A stretch of 64,000 nt of DNA, from assembly GCF_006381105.1 (NCBI RefSeq), contig NZ_VDET01000002.1, positions 1,215,578-1,279,577 of the forward strand, read 5' to 3'. Within the stretch, counting starts at the first letter, position 1, and each line of letters opens with the position of its first letter. Made by a program: the position numbers and the translations under genes. This document shows positions 53,100-61,928 of the stretch, piece by piece. The DNA is from Flavicella sediminum (GTDB lineage Bacteria > Bacteroidota > Bacteroidia > Flavobacteriales > Flavobacteriaceae). The notes beneath the pieces are model-generated. The model saw nothing but the letters and a program-made list of their open reading frames with translations. It searched no databases and was not told where the DNA came from.

Positions 53100-56000
53100 T
53101 ATTTGGGGTTTCCTATAAAATTATTTATTTCAACTTTTATATAGCAAGCCATATTGTTTTGTATACTTTGTAGCTTTTGTGTCCCGTGTTTTTGAATTCT
53201 ATCAGGAACTACGGCGCTAGCAATAGTTGCATTTGGAAATCCATTGACGAAACAATTTTCCATAGAGGTGTTTATGGTTTCAAGAATTGCAAAGTCTTTT
53301 AAGGTATAGTTAAAATATCTTTTTCTTTCCTGGCGCACACCTTCTTCCAAAAACAAATGATCTACCCAAATAATATCTCGGTTTTCATTATAATAAGAGA
53401 TTAAAAGTTGCGGTATGGTTACCTCTTGAATGCCGTTGTTAAACAAAAAACCTGAAACATCATTTTCTCGTACTTTTAGCTGATTTACAACCGTGTTTTT
53501 ATACAAATTGGTAGTGGTTACACTTCCTATTGCTTGCAAATTAAATTTTGTAGGTTGGTGGCTCAATTCAATCGGGGTAAATTCATCCGGATTAAAGGTT
53601 TTTGGAATTGAGTCTTTTGTTTTGGACCAAGCAATGCCTTCAAAATTAATTTTAAAACTCGTAATTTCTTTCGGCATTAATTTATGTTTTGTAGAATGCT
53701 TGCAGTTGTAGGTTGCCAATTCTAAGTTGTCATCATTGTACAAAGTTCCTTTTAAAATGACATCAGCAGGTACATTATCAATATTCTGAACTTCTCCAAT
53801 TAAGGCGTAGCTATTGTTAAATTTTACGAGTTTAGAAGATAATATTTCTAAAACAGGACGTTTTAAAACATCTTCATGATGCGTCTGTTCTGTGGTAATT
53901 TTTCTTCGCCCGTGATTAAAATATTGTGTGGAATTACTTACGTAAAGTTGATTAGGAGGTAAGTCTGAGTCTGTTTTTTTTAGTTTGACAAACCATTTTT
54001 TTCCATGAGCTACAAGATCGTGATCTGTTTTTCTGCTTAATTTTTCTAAAGGGGTAATCCACTCGGTGTAAACTCGTGCATGTGCCGTAGAATCATTTTT
54101 ATAACTTATTGAAACGGCAATAGAATCTAATTTTGCATAGGAGCCCAAAATGCCATCTCTTACCGAGAGTTCCAACATAAATTGTGCAATTTTAATTTTG
54201 TTGTTAGGATCCACAAGGCTATGTGCCTTTTCATATTCTTTAAAATCCAAAGCGTTGTAGTAGGCTTTTACAATATTTTCAGGACTTTGGTGAGAAATAT
54301 TTTTAACATAAAATAGATAGAAACCGTAACTGGCACAAAGTATTAAAAAGGCGATCCATACATGAATAATTTTAATAATTATGGATGGAAATTTGAGGTA
54401 TTCAATTTCATAATTTTGATAATTCGGAATTTCGGCTATTTTCGTTTTTAATGTTCTTCTCCAAATCATCCGTAAATTCACCAATAAAACAATCAAAACG
54501 GTAGATACAGGAATTAAGCCCCACATTACTTTTTGAAAGGTGGCTATTTCGTCCTGTTGTAAAATAGAGGCAATAGGTGGAACGTTTAATTTTTCCCACA
54601 CCATAATCCCATTTTCTAATTGTTGCAATCGTTGCCAGCCACAGAAATAGAGGATAGGATCGTAAAATTTATCATTGGAGAAAATATATTTTAAATTGTA
54701 TTTTTCAGGAACCGTCAAAAATTGTTGCAGCGACCCCAGACCTTCAATTCCTTTAAATTTTGAATTTTCTAAACGTTCTATAGCTCTTGTTGTCAATTCT
54801 GGAAGTCTTCTGGCAGAATGATAATTACCATCCACACTCAAGGCTTTTGTATTGGCACCTAACCAAGCCATTTGATCGCCAAAACCGAGGGTTAAATAAC
54901 GCCATTTATCGTGTTGATCTTGATTTAAAAAATTAACTATGGGTAAAGTTTTTATTTTCTGAGGTTGTGACGGCCTAAAATACCCCATGTTTAAAGTAAA
55001 AATAGCCATGAAAATATAAAAACTAACCAACAGTGCTCCAAACAAACGATGGTATACGGCACCAAATTTATTTTGCATGAGCTCTTTTAAGTCACCCTCA
55101 GCCAATCGGTAACTAAATTCACCAAATAAAGGCATGGACATTAAGGATGCCCATAAAGTAAATCTATCTAGGGTTAAAATATTAAAAGCATTTTCGCCTA
55201 AAAACAATTTTGGAATCGGTGTTGTACCTCCTGTTCCTAATATGGTCAAAACTGTAATTGAAATTCCAAAGCAGATATATCTTTTACTATAATACCTGTA
55301 AAATACATAGGGAAGTATGGCTAGCAGAATTCCCCAAGGAATTAAGAAAAAAACCAAACCTGAGGAGGTTACTTCAAGAAAATTATCTCTGGATCCATGT
55401 GGAATTGGAATTTGAGTAATCGGATTGTTTTTGGTGTTGATCCAATAAGGAAGAATGCAAAAAACAATTAAAAATAAAGAAGAGAGCCCAAAGCTTAAAA
55501 TTCGTCTAAATAATTTGAATAAGGTTTGTAAGAACAATCGAAAAGTTACTTTTTCAAAACTGCCAACTTGGTCTTTTGCGGTGTCTAAAATGGCCAAACC
55601 AATCAAAGGAAAGATAAAAAAGACCATTCCAAAAATGGGGGTTACATGATGAGAGCATACCATAACTGCCATCAAAGCAAGTGAGCTTACTAAGTATTTG
55701 TATTTCCCTGTTTTAAGCCAAAGATAAATTTCGGGCATGGAATGCATTAACAAGGAGGCGCCTATTATACTTGGTAACTGACCGAAAAGATGTAAGGTTT
55801 CAATAAATGTAGAGGAAAAAACGGCCAAAATTGCGGCATAACCAGCAGCTTTTCGAGAAGCAGTAATTAATAAGGAAAAGCGATAGGATCCGGTAATAAA
55901 TAAAATGATGGCAATAAATGCCACAACAAAGAGCCCGAACTTTAAACCCGCTACAAAAGAAAATAAGCCTATAAATTGATGTACCAATGGAGGATAGCTC

Positions 56001-56188
56001 ATTACGGTAAAGCCTGTATACCATTTGTAGTTCCAAGGTTCAAACCAAGAAGTTGAATAGTGCTCAGCAAAGAATAAATGAATCAGGGCATCATACGTCT
56101 TCTCTAAAGTGAAAAAGATGGCGGTACCATGAAATAGGAGACCAAACAGTAAGGCAACTATAAGATATTTATTGGTTTGTTTCTTCAT
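53099..56188 (-). CDS. 1029-residue GT-C-like membrane protein (PTPS-related family)
   Basis: The N-terminal half has 12 or more membrane helices; the first outside loop carries an acidic site (D33-A-L-I-H37), like GT-C enzymes, and SYPPLVHQF. This resembles the '6-pyruvoyl-tetrahydropterin synthase-related' membrane family. After a helix near 575 and another near 630, the C-terminal 400 residues are outside, beginning with a DUF4878/SnoaL-like part (ENIVKAYYNALDFKEYEKAHS). GT-C enzymes use lipid-linked sugars, fitting the DPM1-like REC-GT2 in this locus. First gene of the minus-strand operon; specificity unknown. Confidence 0.75.
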   Translation of the reverse strand: MKKQTNKYLIVALLFGLLFHGTAIFFTLEKTYDALIHLFFAEHYSTSWFEPWNYKWYTGFTVMSYPPLVHQFIGLFSFVAGLKFGLFVVAFIAIILFITGSYRFSLLITASRKAAGYAAILAVFSSTFIETLHLFGQLPSIIGASLLMHSMPEIYLWLKTGKYKYLVSSLALMAVMVCSHHVTPIFGMVFFIFPLIGLAILDTAKDQVGSFEKVTFRLFLQTLFKLFRRILSFGLSSLFLIVFCILPYWINTKNNPITQIPIPHGSRDNFLEVTSSGLVFFLIPWGILLAILPYVFYRYYSKRYICFGISITVLTILGTGGTTPIPKLFLGENAFNILTLDRFTLWASLMSMPLFGEFSYRLAEGDLKELMQNKFGAVYHRLFGALLVSFYIFMAIFTLNMGYFRPSQPQKIKTLPIVNFLNQDQHDKWRYLTLGFGDQMAWLGANTKALSVDGNYHSARRLPELTTRAIERLENSKFKGIEGLGSLQQFLTVPEKYNLKYIFSNDKFYDPILYFCGWQRLQQLENGIMVWEKLNVPPIASILQQDEIATFQKVMWGLIPVSTVLIVLLVNLRMIWRRTLKTKIAEIPNYQNYEIEYLKFPSIIIKIIHVWIAFLILCASYGFYLFYVKNISHQSPENIVKAYYNALDFKEYEKAHSLVDPNNKIKIAQFMLELSVRDGILGSYAKLDSIAVSISYKNDSTAHARVYTEWITPLEKLSRKTDHDLVAHGKKWFVKLKKTDSDLPPNQLYVSNSTQYFNHGRRKITTEQTHHEDVLKRPVLEILSSKLVKFNNSYALIGEVQNIDNVPADVILKGTLYNDDNLELATYNCKHSTKHKLMPKEITSFKINFEGIAWSKTKDSIPKTFNPDEFTPIELSHQPTKFNLQAIGSVTTTNLYKNTVVNQLKVRENDVSGFLFNNGIQEVTIPQLLISYYNENRDIIWVDHLFLEEGVRQERKRYFNYTLKDFAILETINTSMENCFVNGFPNATIASAVVPDRIQKHGTQKLQSIQNNMACYIKVEINNFIGNPK

Positions 56189-56249
56189 ACAAGAAGCAAT
56201 TTTTGGGGCTTAATATAATTAAAATAAAATTACTCGATTTAGAATATCT

Positions 56250-56299
56250 GTCGTCTAAAGTAAACGGGCGTTCATCTACTGAAAGGCGCAGTTCGTCGA
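56250..56299 (+). promoter_or_regulatory. Direct-repeat array 4 (21-bp period)
   Basis: GTCGTCTA (56250), TTCATCTA (56271) and TTCGTCGA (56292) lie exactly 21 bp apart in the divergent region between the 1029-residue protein gene and the short GT2-like gene. TAATTTAG (56330), one base from TAnnTTTG, starts 38 bp after the start of the last repeat. The 29-bp core agrees with array 2 over TTCATCTA-N13-TTCGTCGA. Confidence 0.65.
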
Positions 56300-56359
56300 A
56301 GTTTGTCCCTGATTGATTCTTACAAGTTCTAATTTAGTAAAAAATCAGAGGATAGACAT

Positions 56360-56776
56360 ATGAAAATTGGGATTATATTACCATGTTTTAATATTGAAAA
56401 GCATATAAATCTGGCTACTATTTTTAGTTTGATTGAGCTTTATTCAGATTTGCATTTCTGTTTTGTAAACAATGCAAGTTCTGATGATAGTCTGAGTATT
56501 TTAGAATATATAAAAAGAGAAACAAATGAAGAGGTTAGTGTTTTAGACATTAAAAGAAATAAAAGTCAAACAGCTGTGTTAAAAGCTGGGGTTAGGTATT
56601 TAAATACGAAAGTAAATTTAAAGTGGATTCAATCGATTCAAATGGATTTTAACATGAGTTTGAAAGAACTCCGTGTAATTTTTGATCGTACCATTTTAAG
56701 AAGTGAGGACTTGTCTGAAGATACAATTTATCAAATAAGTCAATCACGAAACAAACGTTTCAATCAAGTTTTATAG
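56360..56776 (+). CDS. Short degenerate GT2-like protein
   Basis: A 138-residue protein matching only the N-terminal half of GT2 enzymes: IGIILPCFNIEKH and CFVNNASSDDSLSILEYIKR align with VVIPCYNEE and CFVNDGSTDKTLEVLNDLAK of the REC-GT2 protein. The nucleotide/metal residues are altered: DGS became NAS and the DxD region reads QMDFNMS. The catalytic C-terminal half is missing. It may be a decayed paralogue or a regulatory non-enzyme. It follows repeat array 4 as a single gene. Confidence 0.7.
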   Translation: MKIGIILPCFNIEKHINLATIFSLIELYSDLHFCFVNNASSDDSLSILEYIKRETNEEVSVLDIKRNKSQTAVLKAGVRYLNTKVNLKWIQSIQMDFNMSLKELRVIFDRTILRSEDLSEDTIYQISQSRNKRFNQVL

Positions 56777-56799
56777 GGAATTGTAGGGGATTTCTTATA

Positions 56800-56834
56800 T
56801 GAAAAAAAGCCTTCTTTTTAAAGAAAGAAGGCTC
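56800..56834 (-). terminator. Intrinsic terminator of nrdD
   Basis: The stem agccttcttt/aaagaaggct (56809-56818, 56824-56833) reads on the minus strand into seven T (A on the plus strand at 56802-56808). It lies 9 bp after the nrdD stop. Confidence 0.85.
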
Positions 56835-56842
56835 TGATTGAA

Positions 56843-58660
56843 TTAACAAGAAACAGGTTCTTTTTCTAAAAGAACTTGTTTTTTTTTGTCCAAATGGTAA
56901 TGCCTCAACGCATGTTCTTTTTGTCGGTCAGAACTAAAACTTGCCACTTTTTTAAGATACCCAATAACTCGTGTGGCATGATCTATATTTCCAGAACCAC
57001 ATTTTTCACAGCTATAATTTGTTTTTTTATCAATATGTAGACAATCTCTACAAACGGTAATTTTTATATTGAAGCAAAAATAATTGCAACCTGCTTTGGC
57101 AGTGGCATATATTAATTTGATAAAACCGTCTTTGTTCGGAGCTTCTTCTAAATTTAGGTGTAAGGCTGAACCTCCATCTAAATATTTAATGATTTCATTT
57201 CCGTGTAAAATAATTTTATCTAGGGTATTCGTGTTTTGGTCTTCTACTGCATAGAAATAAGAATTGTAACAATCTCTAGGTACAAATAAACCATCTTCTC
57301 TGTCCCATTTGGCATTTTTAACTCCTAAATTTTCGGCAGGTACAAATTCTGTATTAAACATAAATCCATACTTTTTTTTAGCTTCTTTGTTGGCTTCAAA
57401 AATTTCTTTTAAATAGCTGTTCACAAATCTTTTATAAGGGGCATTATTGCCTACAATGTATCCTTGACTTTCAGCGGCCTCTGCCATGCCGTTAATTCCA
57501 ATGGTTAAAAATTGTTTGTCTAAAGAAATATATCCCGCTTGGTAAACGGGTAGCAAACCTGCCGCTTTGTATTCTTCTATTAAAGTTCTATAGGCTACTT
57601 GGTATTTATGAATTTTCTGAACTTCTTCTAAAATATTGGCTCTTTTTTGAACCAATCGATTCATGTTTAAGGTGATGACATTGATAGATCCTGTTGCCAC
57701 ACCTCCAGCTCCTAAAGAATAACTAAATGTGTTGTCGCTGATTTCACTTCTTAATCGACAGCAAGAAGCTAAGCTATCAGCATTTTCCGATTGGTAGATA
57801 AAAAAGGAATTCCCTTCAGCCAATTCTTGTGCACACATTTCAGTAAAGGAGTTGTCTACCGGTTTTCCGTCTTTTATTAACATGGCAGCAGTTACTACAG
57901 GAAAGGTTAAAATGGCTCTGTTACGTTCTTGATTGAACCATTTCATGAAAAATTCTTGTAATTTTTTTACACTTTCCCATTTTGGTTTTTTCATATCAGG
58001 AAATACAAAATCTCCGAACATACTATTAAAGTAGGCTTCATCATATAAGGATATATTCCAAAAAACAGACTGGTAGCCTCTAGCAGCTGCGGGTTGATTT
58101 ACGGCATAAACTACATGCTGAAGGTGATTGGAAATAATATCAGAATGTGTTTCTAAGTACTCTTTTCCATAATCTCGTGCGGCAAAATGATCAAAATACA
58201 TTAAGAATTCTACGGTGGCTAAGGCACCTGCAAATTGCGAACTTATGGCAAATACTAAATTGACAAATTCGCCACAAAAACTTTCCAAATGCTGAGGGGC
58301 TAAACTTTCTCCTCCTAATTTGGTGAGACCGTCAAATAAAAATGGATACATGCTAATAGATACACAATAGGGCTTAAGTGAAGTTTCGTCATGTACGTAA
58401 ATTTCATGCGCTTCTATTTGTCGTATATATTCCTGAGCAGTGTCTTCACCAAATAATTCCACAATTTTTCTTCTAATCAACGCGCGGTTTACTTGTATGT
58501 TTATGTCTTTGTTCAATTCAGCTTCCATGGTAGCAATATTTTTGGAAGTTACATTGGCATTGGCGTCTACTTTAGATCCGTCAGCGGCATTTGCAGAATT
58601 TATATAACGGTCTATAAAATTAATTTTTTGATTTACTTGTTCATCACTTAGTCGTATCAT
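56843..58660 (-). CDS. nrdD: Anaerobic ribonucleoside-triphosphate reductase
   Basis: A 605-residue class III reductase that makes dNTPs without oxygen. The glycyl-radical site is G567 in TRVIGYLKKV (Ile where many have Cys or Thr), the zinc site is C-x2-C ... C-x2-C (CRDCLHIDKKTNYSCEKC), and an active-site cysteine pair lies in SLASCCRLRSEI. It is shorter than E. coli NrdD (712 residues) because the N-terminal ATP-cone is absent, so allosteric activity control may differ. It overlaps nrdG by 17 bp. Confidence 0.95.
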   Translation of the reverse strand: MIRLSDEQVNQKINFIDRYINSANAADGSKVDANANVTSKNIATMEAELNKDINIQVNRALIRRKIVELFGEDTAQEYIRQIEAHEIYVHDETSLKPYCVSISMYPFLFDGLTKLGGESLAPQHLESFCGEFVNLVFAISSQFAGALATVEFLMYFDHFAARDYGKEYLETHSDIISNHLQHVVYAVNQPAAARGYQSVFWNISLYDEAYFNSMFGDFVFPDMKKPKWESVKKLQEFFMKWFNQERNRAILTFPVVTAAMLIKDGKPVDNSFTEMCAQELAEGNSFFIYQSENADSLASCCRLRSEISDNTFSYSLGAGGVATGSINVITLNMNRLVQKRANILEEVQKIHKYQVAYRTLIEEYKAAGLLPVYQAGYISLDKQFLTIGINGMAEAAESQGYIVGNNAPYKRFVNSYLKEIFEANKEAKKKYGFMFNTEFVPAENLGVKNAKWDREDGLFVPRDCYNSYFYAVEDQNTNTLDKIILHGNEIIKYLDGGSALHLNLEEAPNKDGFIKLIYATAKAGCNYFCFNIKITVCRDCLHIDKKTNYSCEKCGSGNIDHATRVIGYLKKVASFSSDRQKEHALRHYHLDKKKQVLLEKEPVSC

Positions 58661-59114
58661 AGGTATCTGTTTTTTGAAATAAATAATTAAGGTTTTGATT
58701 TGTTTTTAGATTGGTAAAAATTTGATTCGTATTTTTAGAGGAAAGTCCACCTTGTGCTGCGATCCACTTTCCTGTTTTTAAAAAAGTGAGTTGCTGTTTT
58801 AGGTTTGAAGAAATAGACTCTTCACCTGTATATAAACAGCTTTTGTAATTTTTAGCCTTCGCTATTTTAAGTAAGCCAATCAATTTTTCTTCATGCCATT
58901 CACCCCCCATAAAAAGCACACAGCTAGCATAGCCTTTGTATTGCTCTAAGAATTTATTAAAAACATTTTCTGTCATTAATATACCGTTTCCTTCTTTCCA
59001 AAGAAAAGGAGAATGACAGCCTTTGCATTGCAGCGGACAACCACAAATGGAAAAGCTCAAACTTATTTCACCGGGAACCTCTTGAAGTACTACTTGAAAA
59101 TCATGATAGAACAT
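58644..59114 (-). CDS. nrdG: NrdD-activating radical SAM protein
   Basis: A 156-residue radical SAM enzyme with C26-x3-C30-x2-C33 (CGCPLQCKGCHSP), which binds [4Fe-4S] and SAM to generate the glycyl radical of NrdD. The ALFMGGEW-type segment here is VLFMGGEWHEEKL. It is the first gene of the nrdGD operon, divergent from the nap operon, so both may answer to an anaerobic regulator. Confidence 0.95.
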   Translation of the reverse strand: MFYHDFQVVLQEVPGEISLSFSICGCPLQCKGCHSPFLWKEGNGILMTENVFNKFLEQYKGYASCVLFMGGEWHEEKLIGLLKIAKAKNYKSCLYTGEESISSNLKQQLTFLKTGKWIAAQGGLSSKNTNQIFTNLKTNQNLNYLFQKTDTYDTTK

Positions 59115-59208
59115 AGGGATAATTTTACAATAAAAGACTAATTAGTGTTTTATAAAAATATTCATAAAATGAGCTAGAAAATCAAGAGGGTAAAATGAGT
59201 TATTAAGA

Positions 59209-59231
59209 AATTTATCAACAGAAGATAAATT
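59209..59231. promoter_or_regulatory. Inverted repeat in the nrdG/nap intergenic region
   Basis: AATTTATC (59209-59216) and GATAAATT (59224-59231) are perfect 8-bp arms around a 7-nt centre. It may be an operator for either divergent unit; no run of T follows, so a terminator is unlikely. Confidence 0.35.
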
Positions 59232-59270
59232 AATCTTTTAATTAGGAAAATCTATTGTTTAGTGTGTTTT

Positions 59271-59296
59271 TATCATCTAAACATGATAATTATCAT
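59271..59296. promoter_or_regulatory. CRP/FNR-like dyads upstream of the nap operon
   Basis: A perfect palindrome ATGATAATTATCAT (59283-59296) contains TGAT-N4-ATCA, the core of FNR/CRP-type sites. A second dyad, TATCAT-N6-ATGATA (59271-59288), shares its left arm. Anaerobic or NO-dependent control of nap is the likely purpose. Fur-type half-sites look similar, so the assignment is not firm. Confidence 0.5.
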
Positions 59297-59351
59297 ATGA
59301 ATACCTGTGTTTAATCAGGTTCTTTACAGTTCTAAATTAAAAGGAAAAATT

Positions 59352-59588
59352 ATGCCTATTAAAAGTTATTTAGCACATCCGCATCAAGGAAAAAAAAGTG
59401 AATTAATTAATGAATTGACGGCGCTTGCTCATTGTGAAGTGATTCCTGCAGAAAATAAGGATTTATTGATTTTGGTAACGGATACGGATAGCAAAGACCA
59501 AGAAGAAAATTTGAGAGCGCAACTAGATGCTATTTCAAGTATCAAATTATTGGCCATGGTTTCGGGTTTTAATGCTTCAAAAAATTAA
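59352..59588 (+). CDS. napD: NapD-like chaperone for periplasmic nitrate reductase
   Basis: The start at 59352 (MPIKSYLAHPHQGKKSELINEL) gives 78 residues, the normal NapD length; an in-frame ATG at 59307 adds an unrelated N-terminus. The ferredoxin-like fold pattern with HCEVIPAENKDLLILVTD matches NapD, which binds the NapA twin-arginine signal and prevents premature export. It lies 6 bp before napA. Confidence 0.8.
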   Translation: MPIKSYLAHPHQGKKSELINELTALAHCEVIPAENKDLLILVTDTDSKDQEENLRAQLDAISSIKLLAMVSGFNASKN

Positions 59589-59594
59589 TAGCGT

Positions 59595-61925
59595 ATGTAT
59601 ACTTCAATTTTATCAAACAGAAGAAGCTTTATAAAAAAGATGGCTGTTTTGTCGGCAATGACAGCAGCTGCAACAATGTTTCCAGGGATTTTATTTGCGG
59701 ATGAACAAGAACGTGGATTGCCTAAAGGGGGTAATTTAGATTGGAAAAAAGCGCCCTGCCGTTTTTGTGGTGTGGGTTGTGGTGTTCTTGTCGGTATAGA
59801 AGACGGCAAAGCAGTTGCAGTAAAAGGAGATCCAAAATCGCCAGTAAACAAAGGGCTGTGTTGTGTAAAAGGCTACCATTCTGTAATGGCCATGTATGGG
59901 AAAGATCGTTTGACACATCCTTTGGTTAAAAAGAATGGTAAGTATGTAAAAACAAGCATGAAAGAAGCTTTGGATTTAATTGCTTCTAAAATGACAACAA
60001 CAATTAGAGAGCACGGAAAAGATTCTGTGTCTATTTATGGATCTGGCCAGTGGACCATTCCTGATGGGTATGTGGCTTCTAAGTTGTTTAAAGGTTGTAT
60101 TGGAACCAATAATGTGGAGGCCAATGCGCGTTTGTGTATGGCAAGTGCTGTAACTGGTTTTTTGACTTCTTTTGGAATAGACGAACCTATGGGCTGTTAT
60201 GAAGATATTGACCATGCGGATGTTTTTATTCTTTGGGGAAACAATATGGCTGAGATGCATCCTGTTTTATTTTCAAGATTGTTAGATCAACGTTTGAAAA
60301 GAGGGGTGAAAATTATTGATTTTGCCACACGTACCACAAGAACCAGTATGGCGGCGGATAAATCTATCTTATTCAAACCCAATACCGATTTGGCGGTTGC
60401 CAATGCCATTTGTTATGAAATAATAAACAAGGGTTGGGTAAATAAAGATTTTGTAGAAAGTCATTGTAACTTTAGCAAAGGATCTACAAATATGGGTTAT
60501 GGTCTTGAAGATAATTATTCTTTTAAGGACAAGCCAGAAAAAATAAATTTTGAAGAGTACAAAGCTTTTTTAGAAGATTATGCTCCTGAAAAAGTAGAAA
60601 AAATATCTGGAGTTTCGGCAAAAGACATCAAATATATGGCTGCTTATTATGGAGATCCTAATAAGAAAATTATGTCTTTGTGGTGTATGGGAATGAACCA
60701 ACATACACGTGGAACTTGGATCAATAACTTGGTGTATAATATTCATTTATTAACCGGTAAAATTTCTACACCAGGAAATAGTCCTTTTTCATTAACCGGA
60801 CAACCAAGTGCTTGTGGTACGGTAAGAGAAGTGGGAACATTGACACATAAATTACCACACGGTGTGGTTATGAATGCTGACCATAGAGCACATGCAGCAA
60901 AAATTTGGAATGTGCCTGTTGAAAATATTGATCCTAAGCCAACCTATCATACGGTTGAAATGTTTAGGGCTTTGGATAGAGGTGAAATAAAATTTATGTG
61001 GATTCAAGTTACGAATCCTATGGTAACCATGCCAAAATTGAAGCGTTACAGAGATGCTACTAAAAAAGAGGGACGCTTTATTGTCGTTTCTGACATTTAT
61101 CCTACCCCAACTACTGATATTGCTGATGTTATCTTGCCATCAGCAATGTGGGTAGAACGTGAAGGAATGTATGGTAATTCTGAAAGAAGAACACAATATT
61201 TTGAGCAAATGGTGCAACCTCCTGGGGAAGCCATGAGTGATACTTGGCAGCTGATTGAAGTTGCGAAAAGAATGGGCTTTGAAAAACAATTCTATTACAA
61301 AGAAGAAACACATATTGAAGAAATATACAACGAGTATAGATTGCATCATGAGGGGAAGAAACATGCCATGGCACCTTTGGAAGTTTTAAAAGCAGAACCC
61401 GGAGCACAATGGCCTTATGTAGATGGAAAATCAACTCAATGGCGATTTAATTCTAAATATGATCCTGCCTGTAGCAATGGAGAAGAATTTGATTTCTATG
61501 GAAATAAAGATGGAAAGGCCATCATTTGGCAACGTCCTTATGAGCCTGCTCCTGAAGAACCGGATAATGAATACGATTTTTGGTTGTGTACCGGTCGTGT
61601 TATTGAGCATTGGCATACGGGGTCTATGACAAGAAGAATTCCTGTATTGCACAAAGCCATGCCACATGCCTATGTTGAGTTGCACCCAGAAGACGCAAAA
61701 CGTATGCAAATTAGAACTGGGGATGCTGTAAAGCTGACTACAAGAAGAGGTACTATGAATTTTCCTGCATCTGTAAATGAAAGAGGCATACCGGTAAAAG
61801 GTCAAGTATTTGTGCCCTTTTTTGATGAAAATTTATTGATCAATGATTTGACCTTGGATGCGTTTTGTCCTATTTCAAAACAACCAGATTATAAAAAATG
61901 TGCCGTTAAAGTTGAAAAAGCATAA
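59595..61925 (+). CDS. napA: Periplasmic nitrate reductase, catalytic subunit
   Basis: A 776-residue molybdopterin enzyme with a twin-arginine signal (SNRRSFIKKMAV). The [4Fe-4S] site is C55-RF-C58-GVG-C62 ... C90 with K92, and the Mo ligand is C181 in ANARLCMASAV. A C-terminal molybdopterin-binding domain follows (CTGRVIEHWHTGSMTRR). It reduces nitrate to nitrite in the periplasm, receiving electrons through the downstream cytochromes. Length is normal for NapA. Confidence 0.96.
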   Translation: MYTSILSNRRSFIKKMAVLSAMTAAATMFPGILFADEQERGLPKGGNLDWKKAPCRFCGVGCGVLVGIEDGKAVAVKGDPKSPVNKGLCCVKGYHSVMAMYGKDRLTHPLVKKNGKYVKTSMKEALDLIASKMTTTIREHGKDSVSIYGSGQWTIPDGYVASKLFKGCIGTNNVEANARLCMASAVTGFLTSFGIDEPMGCYEDIDHADVFILWGNNMAEMHPVLFSRLLDQRLKRGVKIIDFATRTTRTSMAADKSILFKPNTDLAVANAICYEIINKGWVNKDFVESHCNFSKGSTNMGYGLEDNYSFKDKPEKINFEEYKAFLEDYAPEKVEKISGVSAKDIKYMAAYYGDPNKKIMSLWCMGMNQHTRGTWINNLVYNIHLLTGKISTPGNSPFSLTGQPSACGTVREVGTLTHKLPHGVVMNADHRAHAAKIWNVPVENIDPKPTYHTVEMFRALDRGEIKFMWIQVTNPMVTMPKLKRYRDATKKEGRFIVVSDIYPTPTTDIADVILPSAMWVEREGMYGNSERRTQYFEQMVQPPGEAMSDTWQLIEVAKRMGFEKQFYYKEETHIEEIYNEYRLHHEGKKHAMAPLEVLKAEPGAQWPYVDGKSTQWRFNSKYDPACSNGEEFDFYGNKDGKAIIWQRPYEPAPEEPDNEYDFWLCTGRVIEHWHTGSMTRRIPVLHKAMPHAYVELHPEDAKRMQIRTGDAVKLTTRRGTMNFPASVNERGIPVKGQVFVPFFDENLLINDLTLDAFCPISKQPDYKKCAVKVEKA

Positions 61926-61928
61926 GCT

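Noticed and set aside
43745-56299. Repeat arrays as CRISPR or transposon ends
   Set aside because: Repeats are 8 bp with a 21-bp period, in sets of three, before promoters. CRISPR repeats and spacers are longer, and no transposase or target duplication is near.
59283-59296. Palindrome read as a Fur box
   Set aside because: TGATAA/TTATCA arms resemble Fur half-sites, but the 7-1-7 spacing is not met and the neighbours are anaerobic genes, so a CRP/FNR-type site is preferred.
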